The notes below the pieces were generated by a model. That model was given only the letters and a program-made list of their open reading frames with translations. It did no database searches and was not told the origin of the DNA. Shown here piece by piece: positions 17,525 through 26,209 of a stretch of 64,000 nt of DNA. The stretch covers positions 454,078 through 518,077 of the forward strand of contig JAENYZ010000002.1 of NCBI GenBank assembly GCA_016841525.1, given 5' to 3'. A program made the position numbers and the translations under genes. Position 1 is the first letter of the stretch; each line of letters begins with the position of its first letter. Source of the DNA: Anaerolineaceae bacterium. Lineage in GTDB: Bacteria > Chloroflexota > Anaerolineae > Anaerolineales > Anaerolineaceae.

Positions 17525-17616
17525 AATTCAGGCAGACTCCGCGCAGGTAAATTAACGCCGATAAGATCGGTGGATTTGCTGCGTAGCATTGTGTATGTGT
17601 AAAATGCATTGCTCAT
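17518..17616 (-). CDS. Putative 32-aa leader peptide
   Basis: ATG to TAG frame of 33 codons beginning MSNAFYTYTMLRSKSTDLIG and ending LPELI. AAAGG lies 11 nt upstream. It is in a transcribed leader: a TTGACA-18-TAGACT promoter lies 70 nt upstream, and a stop-codon hairpin and two terminators lie downstream. It contains R-S-K, an Arg/Lys-X-Arg/Lys pattern known from drug-dependent stalling in Erm leader peptides; relevance here is inferred. Not recognised as a known leader. Confidence 0.5.
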   Translation of the reverse strand: MSNAFYTYTMLRSKSTDLIGVNLPARSLPELI

Positions 17617-17654
17617 GCGCGTACTGCCTTTCTTGTAAGTTTCCAAATTTAACT

Positions 17655-17670
17655 CGCCTGAATTCAGGCG
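17655..17670. promoter_or_regulatory. 16-bp perfect palindrome near leader start
   Basis: CGCCTGAATTCAGGCG, directly followed on the plus strand by TTTTTT. On the minus strand it falls about 10 nt into the leader transcript, so it could be a repressor operator or an RNA hairpin. It could also terminate plus-strand transcription, but no plus-strand gene is near. Confidence 0.5.
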
Positions 17671-17686
17671 TTTTTTGATCATTACG

Positions 17687-17716
17687 AGTCTATCATAAAA
17701 AGCGAACTTTTGTCAA
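17687..17716 (-). promoter_or_regulatory. Promoter TTGACA-18-TAGACT of GNAT cluster leader
   Basis: Minus-strand -35 TTGACA (17716-17711), 18-bp spacer, -10 TAGACT (17692-17687) with an extended TGA. It lies in the gap after the CAP-LysM gene and would start a leader of about 340 nt. Confidence 0.7.
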
Positions 17717-17732
17717 GAGGAAATTTGAAAAT

Positions 17733-18698
17733 TCAGGACTTCTTTATAAACAACTGGTAAACCACAAACGCTAAACCTGCTCCGCAAAGAATGATCAGTC
17801 CGATGCCAAGGGATTTGCCATCACTCAAGGTTCTTTGAAAGATTGATGGCGGTTCTGTAGGCGTTCGGGTTGGTGCTGGCGTCCGGGTGGGAGCAGGTGT
17901 TAGTGTCGGGCGCGGCTGCGTGGCTGTCGGTGTTGGGGGAATCTCGGTGGGAGTGGGTGAAACGGTGGGGGTGGCAGTTATTGCTGTTTGAATGATCAAC
18001 TGCTGCCCTTCAAATAATTCTGTGGTTGATTGGGGCAGTCCGCTGTTGGTCAGGATCCTGTCAATCGGTACACCGTAAGCTTCCGCAATGGTCCACAGAG
18101 TTTCACCGTATTGAACGATATGGGTGATGATGCTATCCTCGCCCGGCGTGCTTGTGATGACCTGCTGAATATACATGATGTTCTCATACTGTGATACAGA
18201 AGCATTTATTGATTCAGTGTTATTTTCATCTTCAACATTTTCCACATAAGTGCTTTCCCCGGGCAGAACGTTCAGGGTGTAGTAAACATTGCCATTCAAA
18301 AGGGTCACGCCGGCGCCGACTGAGCCGGTAGCATAGCCCATCATCGTTTCCCAGTGAACGGCATCCGACCAAACCGCGTTGACGCAGTAAGAGACGGACA
18401 TATTCGTTCCCATGGCGACATTTTCTTTGATCCCATAGTCAAAAGCGGTGGACCCATCCGCCCGGGTGTGGGTCCAGGTGCCCAGGGACGCCATGTAGTC
18501 GCTTTGCGTTTGGGCAAAACCCATCAGGAAGGAATCAACCGTGTAAGGTGCCAGTCCCTGACTCTGGCGCAGGCTGTTGACTGCATTGATCAACTCTGAA
18601 GCGCTGCCTGCCTGGGCAGATACGGGGGAATGGGTCAGGATTGAAGACAAAATCACAACCAGAAAGGTTATGATTGATAATTTTACAATTTGTCGCAT
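17733..18698 (-). CDS. Secreted CAP-domain protein with LysM and C-terminal membrane anchor
   Basis: A 321-aa exported protein: signal peptide to about residue 29 (VSAQA), CAP/SCP domain about 33-150 (LRQSQGLAPYTV, WTHTRADGSTAFDYGIKENV), LysM about 192-240 (HIVQYGETLWTIAEAYGVP), a Pro-Thr linker with PTPT and PAPTRTP repeats, and a membrane helix at about 297-316 followed by KKS. LysM suggests peptidoglycan binding while the C-terminal helix keeps it at the membrane. Bacterial CAP domains have no firmly known enzymatic activity. A TATAAT lies 9 nt before the ATG and no ribosome site is visible. Confidence 0.85.
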   Translation of the reverse strand: MRQIVKLSIITFLVVILSSILTHSPVSAQAGSASELINAVNSLRQSQGLAPYTVDSFLMGFAQTQSDYMASLGTWTHTRADGSTAFDYGIKENVAMGTNMSVSYCVNAVWSDAVHWETMMGYATGSVGAGVTLLNGNVYYTLNVLPGESTYVENVEDENNTESINASVSQYENIMYIQQVITSTPGEDSIITHIVQYGETLWTIAEAYGVPIDRILTNSGLPQSTTELFEGQQLIIQTAITATPTVSPTPTEIPPTPTATQPRPTLTPAPTRTPAPTRTPTEPPSIFQRTLSDGKSLGIGLIILCGAGLAFVVYQLFIKKS

Positions 18699-18707
18699 AA
18701 TGGCATT

Positions 18708-18713
18708 ATTATA
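18708..18713 (-). promoter_or_regulatory. -10 element 9 nt before CAP-LysM start
   Basis: TATAAT on the minus strand (18713-18708); ATG at 18698. Predicted transcription start is 2-3 nt upstream of the start codon. No good -35 is visible. Confidence 0.5.
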
Positions 18714-18823
18714 GCGTGTTTGGATGAAAATGGCACCTACCTAGAATGCAGCGATGTAATGCTTTGTCAATTGGCATCAGGTGTGCTTTGATTGATAAAT
18801 TATTGATGGTTGGATTTTATTTA

Positions 18824-19807
18824 TCAGGGTGAATTGTCTTTTTTGTGTTTTCTCTCAAATGACCATATGACCAATTTACGATACCCATAGGTTGAAAGCA
18901 CTGAACTGAAAGCGATTGTGCCCAATTTTCCCCCGGCACCCCCCAATTGGGGTGTGCTGTAGACAAATATAATGCCAGTCAGAATGCCTGTGACCAGGAA
19001 ATTCCAGAAGACAGGGTAGCGAGTCTGACTGGTCATGCCAGTGAAACTGGCGCAGATAGTAACAATAGCCAGTGTGTTGCCTAGATTGGGGAATAATGAC
19101 GGCAAGAGTATTGCTCCAAGAATGCCAACCACAGCCGATGCCAGCACAGGCCCCTGGTTTCTGTGGTTATTAAAATAATAGGTTAAGCCTGCAGCGATAG
19201 CTGCCACCAGGATGATTAAAAGATTGGTGTGAAAATCAGCAATTGAGAAGGTTAAGAAATCCCTGTTCAGGCTGTGAGAGGTGACTGCTGTGCCAATCAG
19301 AGCGATGGTGCCTAATTTCCCACCAAACCCGTTGAAGACATCCCTTGTAATTATAAAGACGAGGGCGGCGACCAGGCTTGCCAGAGCAACCTCACCATAG
19401 TTGTAAAATAGTAGGTTAGACGTCATCCCGACAAAAGATCCACAATAAGCTGGCACGCTGAATTTTGGCATGATCATATGCGCCAACAAGGCGATCACAC
19501 TGGTTGCGATCACGGGTCCTAATCCCAAATCATGGGAAACTGCAAAGGTGACGAGTCCTCCGCCAAAAACTACTAAACCTTGCAGGAATTGGTCGGCTGA
19601 TTTCCATTTGGAAGCATCGATGACTGAAAGTTGTCTTGCTTCAGTCACAATGGCAATCAGGGCGCCTATCAGAAGAATCAGGCTGATGATGCCCCCAATG
19701 GCGTGAAACAACCACGCTTCATACAGGCTTAATCCTAACAGGGATAAGACGGCGATGGATAAGATGGTGAATCCGATAAATGTCAGCCAAGTATAAATTT
19801 TGATCAT
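18824..19807 (-). CDS. Unrecognised polytopic membrane protein with two internal repeats
   Basis: 327 aa with about 9-10 predicted helices. Two halves are homologous: GSFVGMTSNLLF then GGKLGTIALIGT in the first, ASFTGMTSQTR then GGKLGTIAFSS in the second. Such inverted or direct duplications are typical of channels and secondary transporters. A basic tail (FERKHKKDNSP) ends it. I do not recognise the family. The ATG at 19807 is used because the TTG 6 nt upstream has no better ribosome site. Confidence 0.7.
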   Translation of the reverse strand: MIKIYTWLTFIGFTILSIAVLSLLGLSLYEAWLFHAIGGIISLILLIGALIAIVTEARQLSVIDASKWKSADQFLQGLVVFGGGLVTFAVSHDLGLGPVIATSVIALLAHMIMPKFSVPAYCGSFVGMTSNLLFYNYGEVALASLVAALVFIITRDVFNGFGGKLGTIALIGTAVTSHSLNRDFLTFSIADFHTNLLIILVAAIAAGLTYYFNNHRNQGPVLASAVVGILGAILLPSLFPNLGNTLAIVTICASFTGMTSQTRYPVFWNFLVTGILTGIIFVYSTPQLGGAGGKLGTIAFSSVLSTYGYRKLVIWSFERKHKKDNSP

Positions 19808-20197
19808 GAACAATAGCTCTTAATTCATCTGTTTTTGTGGGCATTATATTTGATTTTCAGATTATATCGTATGATTGGCGTTTGCGACTTCTTTGGAATT
19901 TCATTAATGATAGGGATGATTTCATCTCGGTATTTTATTTATCCTTTAGTTGAAATGGTCGGTATGGAATTTGCCGTTGTTACACCCTCACCTCATGATT
20001 TGAATTGGTTTAAAGATGGATGTGATATTTGGATTAGCGTTAAGAACTCTCTCCCTTCGAAAAGGGTGAGGGTAAGGTTAAGCCTCCAGAGCTTGAGTAA
20101 TAAACGCCAATGCAATTGGGAGGTTTGGCACTTGTATTTAAGGTAAAATTAAGTGATTATAAAAAGTAATTTAAACACGAAATGAAGGAAGAATATC
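19808..20197. other. Divergent intergenic region with palindromic repeat
   Basis: Between divergent genes. TATAAT-like boxes for the minus gene are at 19843-19848 and 19861-19866. CTCTCCCTTCGAAAAGGGTGAGGG near 20048 is a relative of the doublet at 56954-57090. A 103-codon open frame across it is judged non-coding. The serS start has a GAAGGA ribosome site. Confidence 0.6.
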
Positions 20198-21472
20198 ATG
20201 CTTGATATCAATTTAATTCGCGAGGAACCGGATCTTGTTCGTAAGGCTTTAGTGAAAAGGCAGCTATCCCCTTCGTCGGTAGATCAAATCCTTGTACTGG
20301 ATGAACAACGCCGCTCTTTAATTCAAGATGTTGAAACCATGCGCTCGGAACGCAACAGCGTCTCCAAGGAAATTGGCCGTATGAAGGATAAGGAAGCTCG
20401 CCAGGAAAAAATTGATGCAATGCGGGTATTGGGCGAAAAAATCGATGCTGTTGACTCAGAATTGAATAAAGTTGAAGCTGATTTACAAGCATTGCTGGCT
20501 GAAATTCCCAATATTCCGGATCCTGAAGTGCCCGTTGGTGTCGATGACAGCGATAACGTGGTCTTGCGTACCGTTGGGGAAATCCCAAGCTTTGATTTTG
20601 AAACAAAGCCTCACTGGGATTTGGGACCCGAACTGGGCATCATCGATTTTGAGCGCGGCACAAGACTTGCCGGTTCCCGTTTCTATGTTTTGAGCGGACC
20701 CGGTGCACTCTTACAGCGTGCACTGATCTTCTGGATGGTTGGTTTGCACACCCGACAGGGGTACCTTGAGAAATATCCGCCTTTTATGGTACGGGAAGAA
20801 ATTCTCTACGGCTCTGGCCAACTGCCAAAGTTCAGGGATAACCTCTACCGGGATGTAGAAGAGGACTTATGGATGGTGCCCACAGCAGAAGTTCCATTGA
20901 CCGGCCTGCACATGGGAGAGATCCTTGAGGAAGCCCAGCTCCCCATACACTACACAGCCTACACTGCCTGTTTTCGCCGGGAAAAGATGAGCGCTGGACG
21001 GGATGTGCGGGGCATTAAGCGCGGCCATCAATTTGATAAGGTTGAGATGTACACTTATTGCAAGCCCGAAAATTCCGCAGATGAGCATGAGAAAATGCTT
21101 CATGATGCGGAAGAGACGGTTGCTTCACTAGGTTTAACCTATCGTGTTTTACTGCAGTCGACAGGCGATCTTGGCTTTGGTTCGCATAAGACCTATGATG
21201 TTGAGGTCTGGGCACCGGGATGCGGTGAATGGCTGGAGATTTCTTCGATTTCAAATGATGGTGAATTTCAGGCGCGCCGTGCTGGGATTCGCTATCGTCC
21301 ATCAGAGGGGAAAGGCACCCAGTTTCTCCATACACTAAACGGCTCTGGCCTGGGCATGCCGCGAACCCTGATCGCTGTTCTGGAAAATTACCAGCAGGCG
21401 GATGGCTCGGTGGTGATCCCTGAAGTGCTGCGCCCATTGATGCAGGGTATCGAGGTTATTCGACCAATCTAA
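20198..21472 (+). CDS. serS: Seryl-tRNA synthetase
   Basis: A 424-aa class II aminoacyl-tRNA synthetase, usual length. The N-terminal coiled-coil arm (about 30-100) binds tRNA-Ser. The catalytic core has motif 2 [20 protein letters not shown] and motif 3 near [20 protein letters not shown]. It charges tRNA-Ser and supplies the Ser-tRNA used for selenocysteine where present. The stop overlaps the start of the next gene as TAATG, which indicates coupled translation. Confidence 0.97.
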   Translation: MLDINLIREEPDLVRKALVKRQLSPSSVDQILVLDEQRRSLIQDVETMRSERNSVSKEIGRMKDKEARQEKIDAMRVLGEKIDAVDSELNKVEADLQALLAEIPNIPDPEVPVGVDDSDNVVLRTVGEIPSFDFETKPHWDLGPELGIIDFERGTRLAGSRFYVLSGPGALLQRALIFWMVGLHTRQGYLEKYPPFMVREEILYGSGQLPKFRDNLYRDVEEDLWMVPTAEVPLTGLHMGEILEEAQLPIHYTAYTACFRREKMSAGRDVRGIKRGHQFDKVEMYTYCKPENSADEHEKMLHDAEETVASLGLTYRVLLQSTGDLGFGSHKTYDVEVWAPGCGEWLEISSISNDGEFQARRAGIRYRPSEGKGTQFLHTLNGSGLGMPRTLIAVLENYQQADGSVVIPEVLRPLMQGIEVIRPI

Positions 21473-21996
21473 TGTCTTTATGGGCAGAGATCCCACTGCT
21501 TTTTGTTATCATCCTGGGAATGCTGATCGGCTTTTTTGGGCTGTTCCTTGTTTTCTTTCCGGGATTGACAGTGATTTGGGCGTCAATCCTTTTATGGGGT
21601 ATTTCAACGTCCTTTAATTATGATGTGGGACCGTGGACCTTTGCATTAACCATCGCAACCTTTGTTTTGATAACAGTGTTAATGCTTTTTGGAAATGTTC
21701 TGGATAATATCTTTATGGCAGGTGGCGCGAGGACCAAGGGTGCCAGCTGGTGGTCGATTGCCTTGAGCTGGGTGGCAATGATCCTTGGTGGCATTTTCCT
21801 TTCTCCCATTGGCGGTTTGGGGCTGGCATTACTGGCGCTTTTTGTCGGTGAGATACTGCGAATAAAGGATTATCGCGCTGCCTTTCAATCGACATCCAGC
21901 ATGGCGATGGGATGCGGCTGGGCGGTCGCTGCCAGAGCGTTAATTGCCCTTGTGATGATCACCTTGTTTGGGGTTTGGTATTTCTTGCTTTACTAA
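21472..21996 (+). CDS. DUF456 family membrane protein
   Basis: 174 aa, about five or six hydrophobic helices with two Gly-rich parts, matching the DUF456 pattern (FFPGLTVIWASILLWGI, GASWWSIALSWVAMILGGIFLSPIGGLGLALLA). Function of the family is unknown. The ATG overlaps the serS stop by one base (TAATG), so it depends on serS translation. Ordinary length. Confidence 0.78.
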   Translation: MSLWAEIPLLFVIILGMLIGFFGLFLVFFPGLTVIWASILLWGISTSFNYDVGPWTFALTIATFVLITVLMLFGNVLDNIFMAGGARTKGASWWSIALSWVAMILGGIFLSPIGGLGLALLALFVGEILRIKDYRAAFQSTSSMAMGCGWAVAARALIALVMITLFGVWYFLLY

Positions 21997-22040
21997 GGAT
22001 TAAGAAAATCTATCTACAGCTGCTCGTTAGGGATTTATTA

Positions 22041-22215
22041 TTGGAGTGAGGGGCTCATGTCCTGAGCCCAAAGGGCGTGAGGATTAGCCCGATAGAATTC
22101 AATTTTCGATTCACTTTAGTAATCAGTTAGAGTATATATAAACTAATTATTTTTGTTTTCTAATTTGAATCATTAATTTGACGTTCATTCTATCGGCCTG
22201 AAGGCCTCACTCCAA
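22041..22215. repeat. 175-bp inverted-repeat element with two hairpins
   Basis: Ends TTGGAGTGAGG and CCTCACTCCAA are perfect 11-nt inverted repeats. Inside the left end is the hairpin GGGCTCATGTCCTGAGCCC (22051-22069), inside the right end GGCCTGAAGGCC (22195-22206). GATAGAAT/ATTCTATC form a second inverted pair. It resembles an inverted REP doublet or a MITE and lies in the gap between convergent genes. Confidence 0.75.
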
Positions 22216-22267
22216 AAAATTATTGTTTAGAAAATCTTGAAACTGAAGAATTATAACTGAGGTTCAA

Positions 22268-23005
22268 TTACTTAGATGTTCTCGCCTGGCGGGTGAGAAA
22301 GAGTGCGATCGAACCTGCAACAGCTGCATTAAGTGAATCAATTTGACCCTGCATGGGCAAACGCATCAAGAGATCACATTTCTCCCGAACAAGCCGCCGC
22401 AATCCCTGGCCTTCGCTGCCAACCACCAATCCAATCCCCCCTTTGAGGTTTAGCTTTTGCGGTTCCTGGGCTTCAGGGCTGTCTTCCAGACCAACCATCC
22501 ACCCACCGACCTCTTTGAATCGGTCCATAGCTTGCGCAATGTTATGCTGTGCAATGTTGAGCCATTCCGTGGCACCTGATGAAGCATTGACAACAGCCGG
22601 CGTGACCGATGCTGACCGGGCTGAAGGCAAAATGATCCCGTGAACGCCGAAGGCTTCTGCAGATCGCAGCAGGGTTCCAAGGTTTTGCGGATCCTGGATT
22701 TGGTCAAGGAGCAATACGAAGATGGGTTCGCCCTGGTCCTGAGCAGTTTGGATTATTTTTTCAAGGTCACTGTAAGGGTAAGCACCGACGCTGAGTGCAA
22801 CAGCCTGGTGATGGGGGTCAATGCCATCCAGATCTGAGCGTTTTACAAATTTTATTGGGATATTTCGGTTTTTTGCGAGAAGGATGATTTCTTCCAGCCG
22901 ACCTTGCTGGCTGGCACCCTGTGCTACCCAAAGGTGATGCAGCAGCCTGCGGTTTGACCTCAAGACTTCATAAACAGGGTTTCGGCCTGTGATCCACTCA
23001 CTCAA
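22268..23005 (-). CDS. rlmB: 23S rRNA (guanosine-2'-O-)-methyltransferase RlmB-like
   Basis: A 245-aa SPOUT methyltransferase. The N-terminal L30e-like domain starts WITGRNPVYEVLRSNRRL. Motifs: DQIQDPQNLGTLLRSAEAFG, VVGSEGQGLRRL and IDSLNAAVAGSIALF. Members methylate G2251 in the 23S peptidyl-transferase loop. It starts with TTG (no in-frame ATG or GTG near), with GGAG 7 nt upstream inside the end of cysS. The cysS-rlmB order is conserved in many bacteria, which supports the name. Confidence 0.9.
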   Translation of the reverse strand: MSEWITGRNPVYEVLRSNRRLLHHLWVAQGASQQGRLEEIILLAKNRNIPIKFVKRSDLDGIDPHHQAVALSVGAYPYSDLEKIIQTAQDQGEPIFVLLLDQIQDPQNLGTLLRSAEAFGVHGIILPSARSASVTPAVVNASSGATEWLNIAQHNIAQAMDRFKEVGGWMVGLEDSPEAQEPQKLNLKGGIGLVVGSEGQGLRRLVREKCDLLMRLPMQGQIDSLNAAVAGSIALFLTRQARTSK

Positions 23006-23008
23006 GGC

Positions 23009-24409
23009 TTACTCCCAATGCCAGGTGGAACCCTGGGGGGTATCTTCGATAATGACATTCATTTCAGCCAGCTCGTCTCGAATTCGGTCGGAGAGCTGGT
23101 ATTCTTTCTTTGCCCTAAGTTCCTGGCGCAAGTCGAGAAGAAGGTCGATAAAAGCATCCGCACTGGAAGCAGCTTTTTCACTTGTCTCGAGCTTAAGACC
23201 AAGGACCCCCGTCAGTTCCTTGAAAAGGTCCTGGGCATTTACTAATTCTTTTGCAGTCGCACCTTCTGACCGTGCCTGGTTGATCATCCTTGCCAGGTCG
23301 AAAAGATATCCTAAAGCACCTGCGGTATTGAAATCCTCATCCATGGAGTCATGGAATCCCTTTCGGGTGATTTCAACTTGTTCTTCCAATTTTTGAGTGA
23401 TTTCAGCAGGGGCACCTGAGGCACCTTCCATGGCGGGTTTGATTGCCGAGAGCAAGCGCTCAAGAGCGCGCTCGTTGGCCTCGATGACCTCATCGTTGAA
23501 GGTCAGGGGGCTGCGGTAGTGTGAGCTGATGACCATTAATCGCATCACATCGCCGCTGTGATCTTCGAGAAATTCATTGATAGGAATCAGGTTGCCGGTG
23601 GATTTGGACATTTTCTCACCCTTGAGCTGAAGCATGCCGTTGTGCATCCAGTAGCGTGCAAAGGGTTTTCCAGTAATTGCTTCTGATTGTGCAATCTCGT
23701 TTTCGTGGTGAGGGAAGATCAGATCGTTGCCGCCGCCGTGGATATCAATTTGATCGCCAAGGTGCTGGAGGTTCATTGCGGAGCATTCGATATGCCATCC
23801 CGGTCTGCCAGGTCCCCAGGGGCTGTCCCAGGCAGGTTCGCCTTTTTTGGCAGCTTTCCAAACGGCAAAATCCATGGGGTTTTCCTTGCGGATATCCACA
23901 CGGATACGGCTGCCGGCATTCATTTCTTCGAGCTTGCGGCCGGAAAGTTTGCCGTAATCTTTCGCTTTCTCAACCCTGAAGTAAACATCACCGTCAACCT
24001 CATAGGCAGCACCTTTGTCAATTAAACGTTCAACCATTTTTATGATGGCGTCAATCTCGTTTGTTGCTCTGGGGTGCTCCGTTGGCGGAAGGATATTTAA
24101 GTCCTCCAGGTTTTTCTTGTATTCCTCAATATATTTTTCCGCCAATTCAATGGGATCCACACCCAAACGTTTGGCTCGATCGATGATCTTATCATCGACG
24201 TCTGTAAAATTCATGACGTAATGAACATCATATCCAAGATATATCAAATATCGGCGGACAACATCAAATACCATGGCAGACATGGCATGCCCAACGTGTG
24301 CACTATCGTAAACAGTAGGGCCGCAGACATACATGCGGACTTTCCCCTCTTCAATGGGTGAAAAGTCTGATTTTTCACGGGTGAGGGTGTTATAGACTCT
24401 TAAGGACAT
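23009..24409 (-). CDS. cysS: Cysteinyl-tRNA synthetase
   Basis: About 466 aa, class I synthetase of usual length. The HIGH motif is HVGH ([14 protein letters not shown]), the KMSKS motif is EKMSKSTGN, and zinc ligands lie in CGPTVYD, HIECSAM and HHENE. It charges tRNA-Cys. An ATG 9 nt upstream (24418) touches the GGAGG directly, so the ATG at 24409 with 9-nt spacing is preferred (MSLRVYNTL); both are in frame. The stop is 3 nt before the rlmB start. Confidence 0.96.
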   Translation of the reverse strand: MSLRVYNTLTREKSDFSPIEEGKVRMYVCGPTVYDSAHVGHAMSAMVFDVVRRYLIYLGYDVHYVMNFTDVDDKIIDRAKRLGVDPIELAEKYIEEYKKNLEDLNILPPTEHPRATNEIDAIIKMVERLIDKGAAYEVDGDVYFRVEKAKDYGKLSGRKLEEMNAGSRIRVDIRKENPMDFAVWKAAKKGEPAWDSPWGPGRPGWHIECSAMNLQHLGDQIDIHGGGNDLIFPHHENEIAQSEAITGKPFARYWMHNGMLQLKGEKMSKSTGNLIPINEFLEDHSGDVMRLMVISSHYRSPLTFNDEVIEANERALERLLSAIKPAMEGASGAPAEITQKLEEQVEITRKGFHDSMDEDFNTAGALGYLFDLARMINQARSEGATAKELVNAQDLFKELTGVLGLKLETSEKAASSADAFIDLLLDLRQELRAKKEYQLSDRIRDELAEMNVIIEDTPQGSTWHWE

Positions 24410-24447
24410 TTCTGCCATCCTCCAAATTTTACTGAATTTTTAAGGGA

Positions 24448-25533
24448 TCAATCGTTTTCAGGTTTTGCAAATATCATTCGACCGGCAGCAGTTTGCAAGA
24501 CTTTGGTCACGGTGATATCAATGCTCTTGCCAATGTATCTATGCCCGTCTTCAACAACAACCATTGTGCCGTCTTCCATATACCCGACGCCCTGACCGTA
24601 TTCCTTGCCTTCCTGGATGATTTTCATTTCCAGGGTTTCGCCAGGAAGCAGGATTGCTTTAACAGCGTTGGCTAATTCGTTGATATTAAGGACGGTGACG
24701 CCTTGCAATTCGGCGACACGATTTAGGTTGTAATCGTTGGTCAGGATCGGGCAGCTTAACTGCCTTGCAAGCACTACCAGCCTTTCGTCAACTTCGCGGA
24801 CGCCTTCGACATCGATATCGGTGATGGTGACCGGAACAGCAGTCTCTTTTTGCAGTTCCGCCAACACTTCCATCCCGCGTCTGCCTCGCTGCCGACGGAG
24901 GTTATCCGCAGAATCGCTGACATACTGCAGTTCATTGAGAACAAATCGGGGAATCAATAATCGGCCGGGAATGAAACCCGTTTTAGCGATATCGGCAATG
25001 CGTCCGTCAATAATGGCACTGGTGTCAACTAGGATTCGTCGTGTGTCCTGCAAACCTGTGGTATCTATTCTGTCATCTGCGTCTGCCCCGCCCTTTGAGA
25101 AAGAGCGAAATACTTTCTGCAAGTCCTTCTCCCTGGAGACGAAGAGCACAATGCCCAGGTATCCAAATAATAATACAGCGATAAATGGGACGATGCTGCC
25201 AAAGGGTGACGGCAGTAATGAGATTGGATAAGCCAGGAGTGCTGCAGTGATCAAACCAAAGATCAACCCAATTAAACCATAAAAGAGCGAATGAGCTGAT
25301 AATTTGCTCAATTGCTTTCGAATAGCATTAACAGGTTTAATGGAAATCCATGGCGCAATAAGAAAACCTAAAATCCCCATCACAGCGGCTGCAATAATTT
25401 GATAAATGATCGTGGAAAGGGGGCTTGCTTTCCAAATTTCGTTGATTATTGAGCCTAGGGGTTCCCCTAAAAATGCGCCTGCAATAACAAAAAGAATGAA
25501 CCCGATAATTCGGGAGATAAGTTCAATAGACAT
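24448..25533 (-). CDS. PIN/TRAM domain membrane protein, YacL-like
   Basis: 361 aa: four N-terminal helices (about 5-125), a PIN nuclease-like domain (about 165-280; VDTSAIIDGRIADI, later DYNLNRVAEL with conserved Asp residues) and a C-terminal TRAM domain (about 290-350; LEMKIIQEGKEYGQGVGYM). PIN domains are Mg-dependent RNases; TRAM binds RNA. The YacL family is often beside cysS, as here. AAAAGGAG precedes the ATG and a strong promoter lies upstream. Confidence 0.92.
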   Translation of the reverse strand: MSIELISRIIGFILFVIAGAFLGEPLGSIINEIWKASPLSTIIYQIIAAAVMGILGFLIAPWISIKPVNAIRKQLSKLSAHSLFYGLIGLIFGLITAALLAYPISLLPSPFGSIVPFIAVLLFGYLGIVLFVSREKDLQKVFRSFSKGGADADDRIDTTGLQDTRRILVDTSAIIDGRIADIAKTGFIPGRLLIPRFVLNELQYVSDSADNLRRQRGRRGMEVLAELQKETAVPVTITDIDVEGVREVDERLVVLARQLSCPILTNDYNLNRVAELQGVTVLNINELANAVKAILLPGETLEMKIIQEGKEYGQGVGYMEDGTMVVVEDGHRYIGKSIDITVTKVLQTAAGRMIFAKPEND

Positions 25534-25582
25534 TATGAAAGACTCCTTTTAAGGTGCAAAAAAAATGATAAATCCTCTTAAA

Positions 25583-25611
25583 ATCATAGCACGGCTACTA
25601 TAATTAGTCAA
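25583..25611 (-). promoter_or_regulatory. Promoter TTGACT-17-TATGAT before YacL-like gene
   Basis: Minus-strand -35 TTGACT (25611-25606), 17-bp spacer, -10 TATGAT (25588-25583) with extended TGC. It probably drives YacL-like, cysS and rlmB together. Confidence 0.8.
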
Positions 25612-25779
25612 TTTTTTGAGGTGCAGGAAAATATTAAATCAGGATGAATTGCAAGGGGAAATTAAAAAATAAATGTGATTGGTGAGTGGTGATTTGTAAT
25701 TGGTATTCAGGCATATAAACAATGTTTACAAGCTTGTATTAAAAACTAAGGAAAATCAATTTTTTTGACAAATATATTA

Positions 25780-25821
25780 AATTAAAAATTTAGCCCCGAC
25801 CTAATAATTAAGGATCGGGGC
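25780..25821 (-). terminator. Terminator of zinc-finger gene
   Basis: On the minus strand GCCCCGA pairs with TCGGGGC around a 15-nt loop, followed by TAAATTTTTAATTT. It lies 27 nt after the zinc-finger protein stop. Confidence 0.75.
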
Positions 25822-25847
25822 ATGTCTTTGATTTTTTATAGATCAGC

Positions 25848-26141
25848 TTATGCTGGGGGAGGTGTGTTGGCTGACGGTTTTTTCCCGGCTGGTTTCACGG
25901 GCGTATGAATTGGGGTGCCAGCGTCCGGGTTGAGCATCAGGCTCAATTGGGCTAAAGCCTGTGTGTCATAATTGCGGTGACCGCAAATATCGCAAATCCA
26001 GGCTGGGAAATTTGGGACTGTGATCAAGTCATCCCCAAGCCAGGTCATTAGCGTGGCAGTTTTCAGCCTTTTTCTCCCGCCCTGGCAATGCATGCATGGC
26101 TGGATCGTTTGGGGTTCGGTCGAGGAAATATTTTCAGTCAT
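25848..26141 (-). CDS. YgiT-type zinc-finger protein
   Basis: 97 aa with two C-x2-C pairs (CMHCQGG near residue 17 and CDICGHRN near 50) and the VPNFPAWICDICG segment typical of the YgiT/MqsA N-terminal zinc domain. The MqsA-type HTH domain is absent; instead there is a Pro/Lys-rich tail. Usual partners (MqsR-type or DUF4258 toxins) are not adjacent, so a toxin-antitoxin role is not supported. It follows lepB on the same strand by 68 nt. Confidence 0.75.
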   Translation of the reverse strand: MTENISSTEPQTIQPCMHCQGGRKRLKTATLMTWLGDDLITVPNFPAWICDICGHRNYDTQALAQLSLMLNPDAGTPIHTPVKPAGKKPSANTPPPA

Positions 26142-26209
26142 ATTGTTTTTGAGATTTATTGTACAGCCTCTTTTAGATATTTCAAGCTTTATTTTATCAC
26201 TATTGATGA

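Larger units (their letters stand above)
25534..25847. other. Intergenic region between YacL-like and zinc-finger genes
   Basis: Besides the promoter and the terminator of the upstream gene, it contains a G/T-rich string GATTGGTGAGTGGTGATTTG (around 25678) that recurs, inverted, near 53092 and in part near 51808. No coding signal is seen. Confidence 0.6.

Noticed and set aside
17339-17690. T-box or known riboswitch in the GNAT leader
   Set aside because: No T-box core sequence, no specifier-loop arrangement and no recognisable riboswitch core; the short ORF fits translation-based attenuation better.
19861-19866. Leaderless start for the membrane protein at 18824-19807
   Set aside because: The TATAAT-like boxes lie 36 nt or more before the ATG, so the pattern does not apply.
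19835-20146. 103-codon frame upstream of serS
   Set aside because: It runs through the palindromic CTCTCCCT repeat, lacks a ribosome site, and resembles no protein family.
25848-26141. Antitoxin of an MqsRA-like pair
   Set aside because: Only the zinc-finger half is present, no HTH and no toxin gene next to it.
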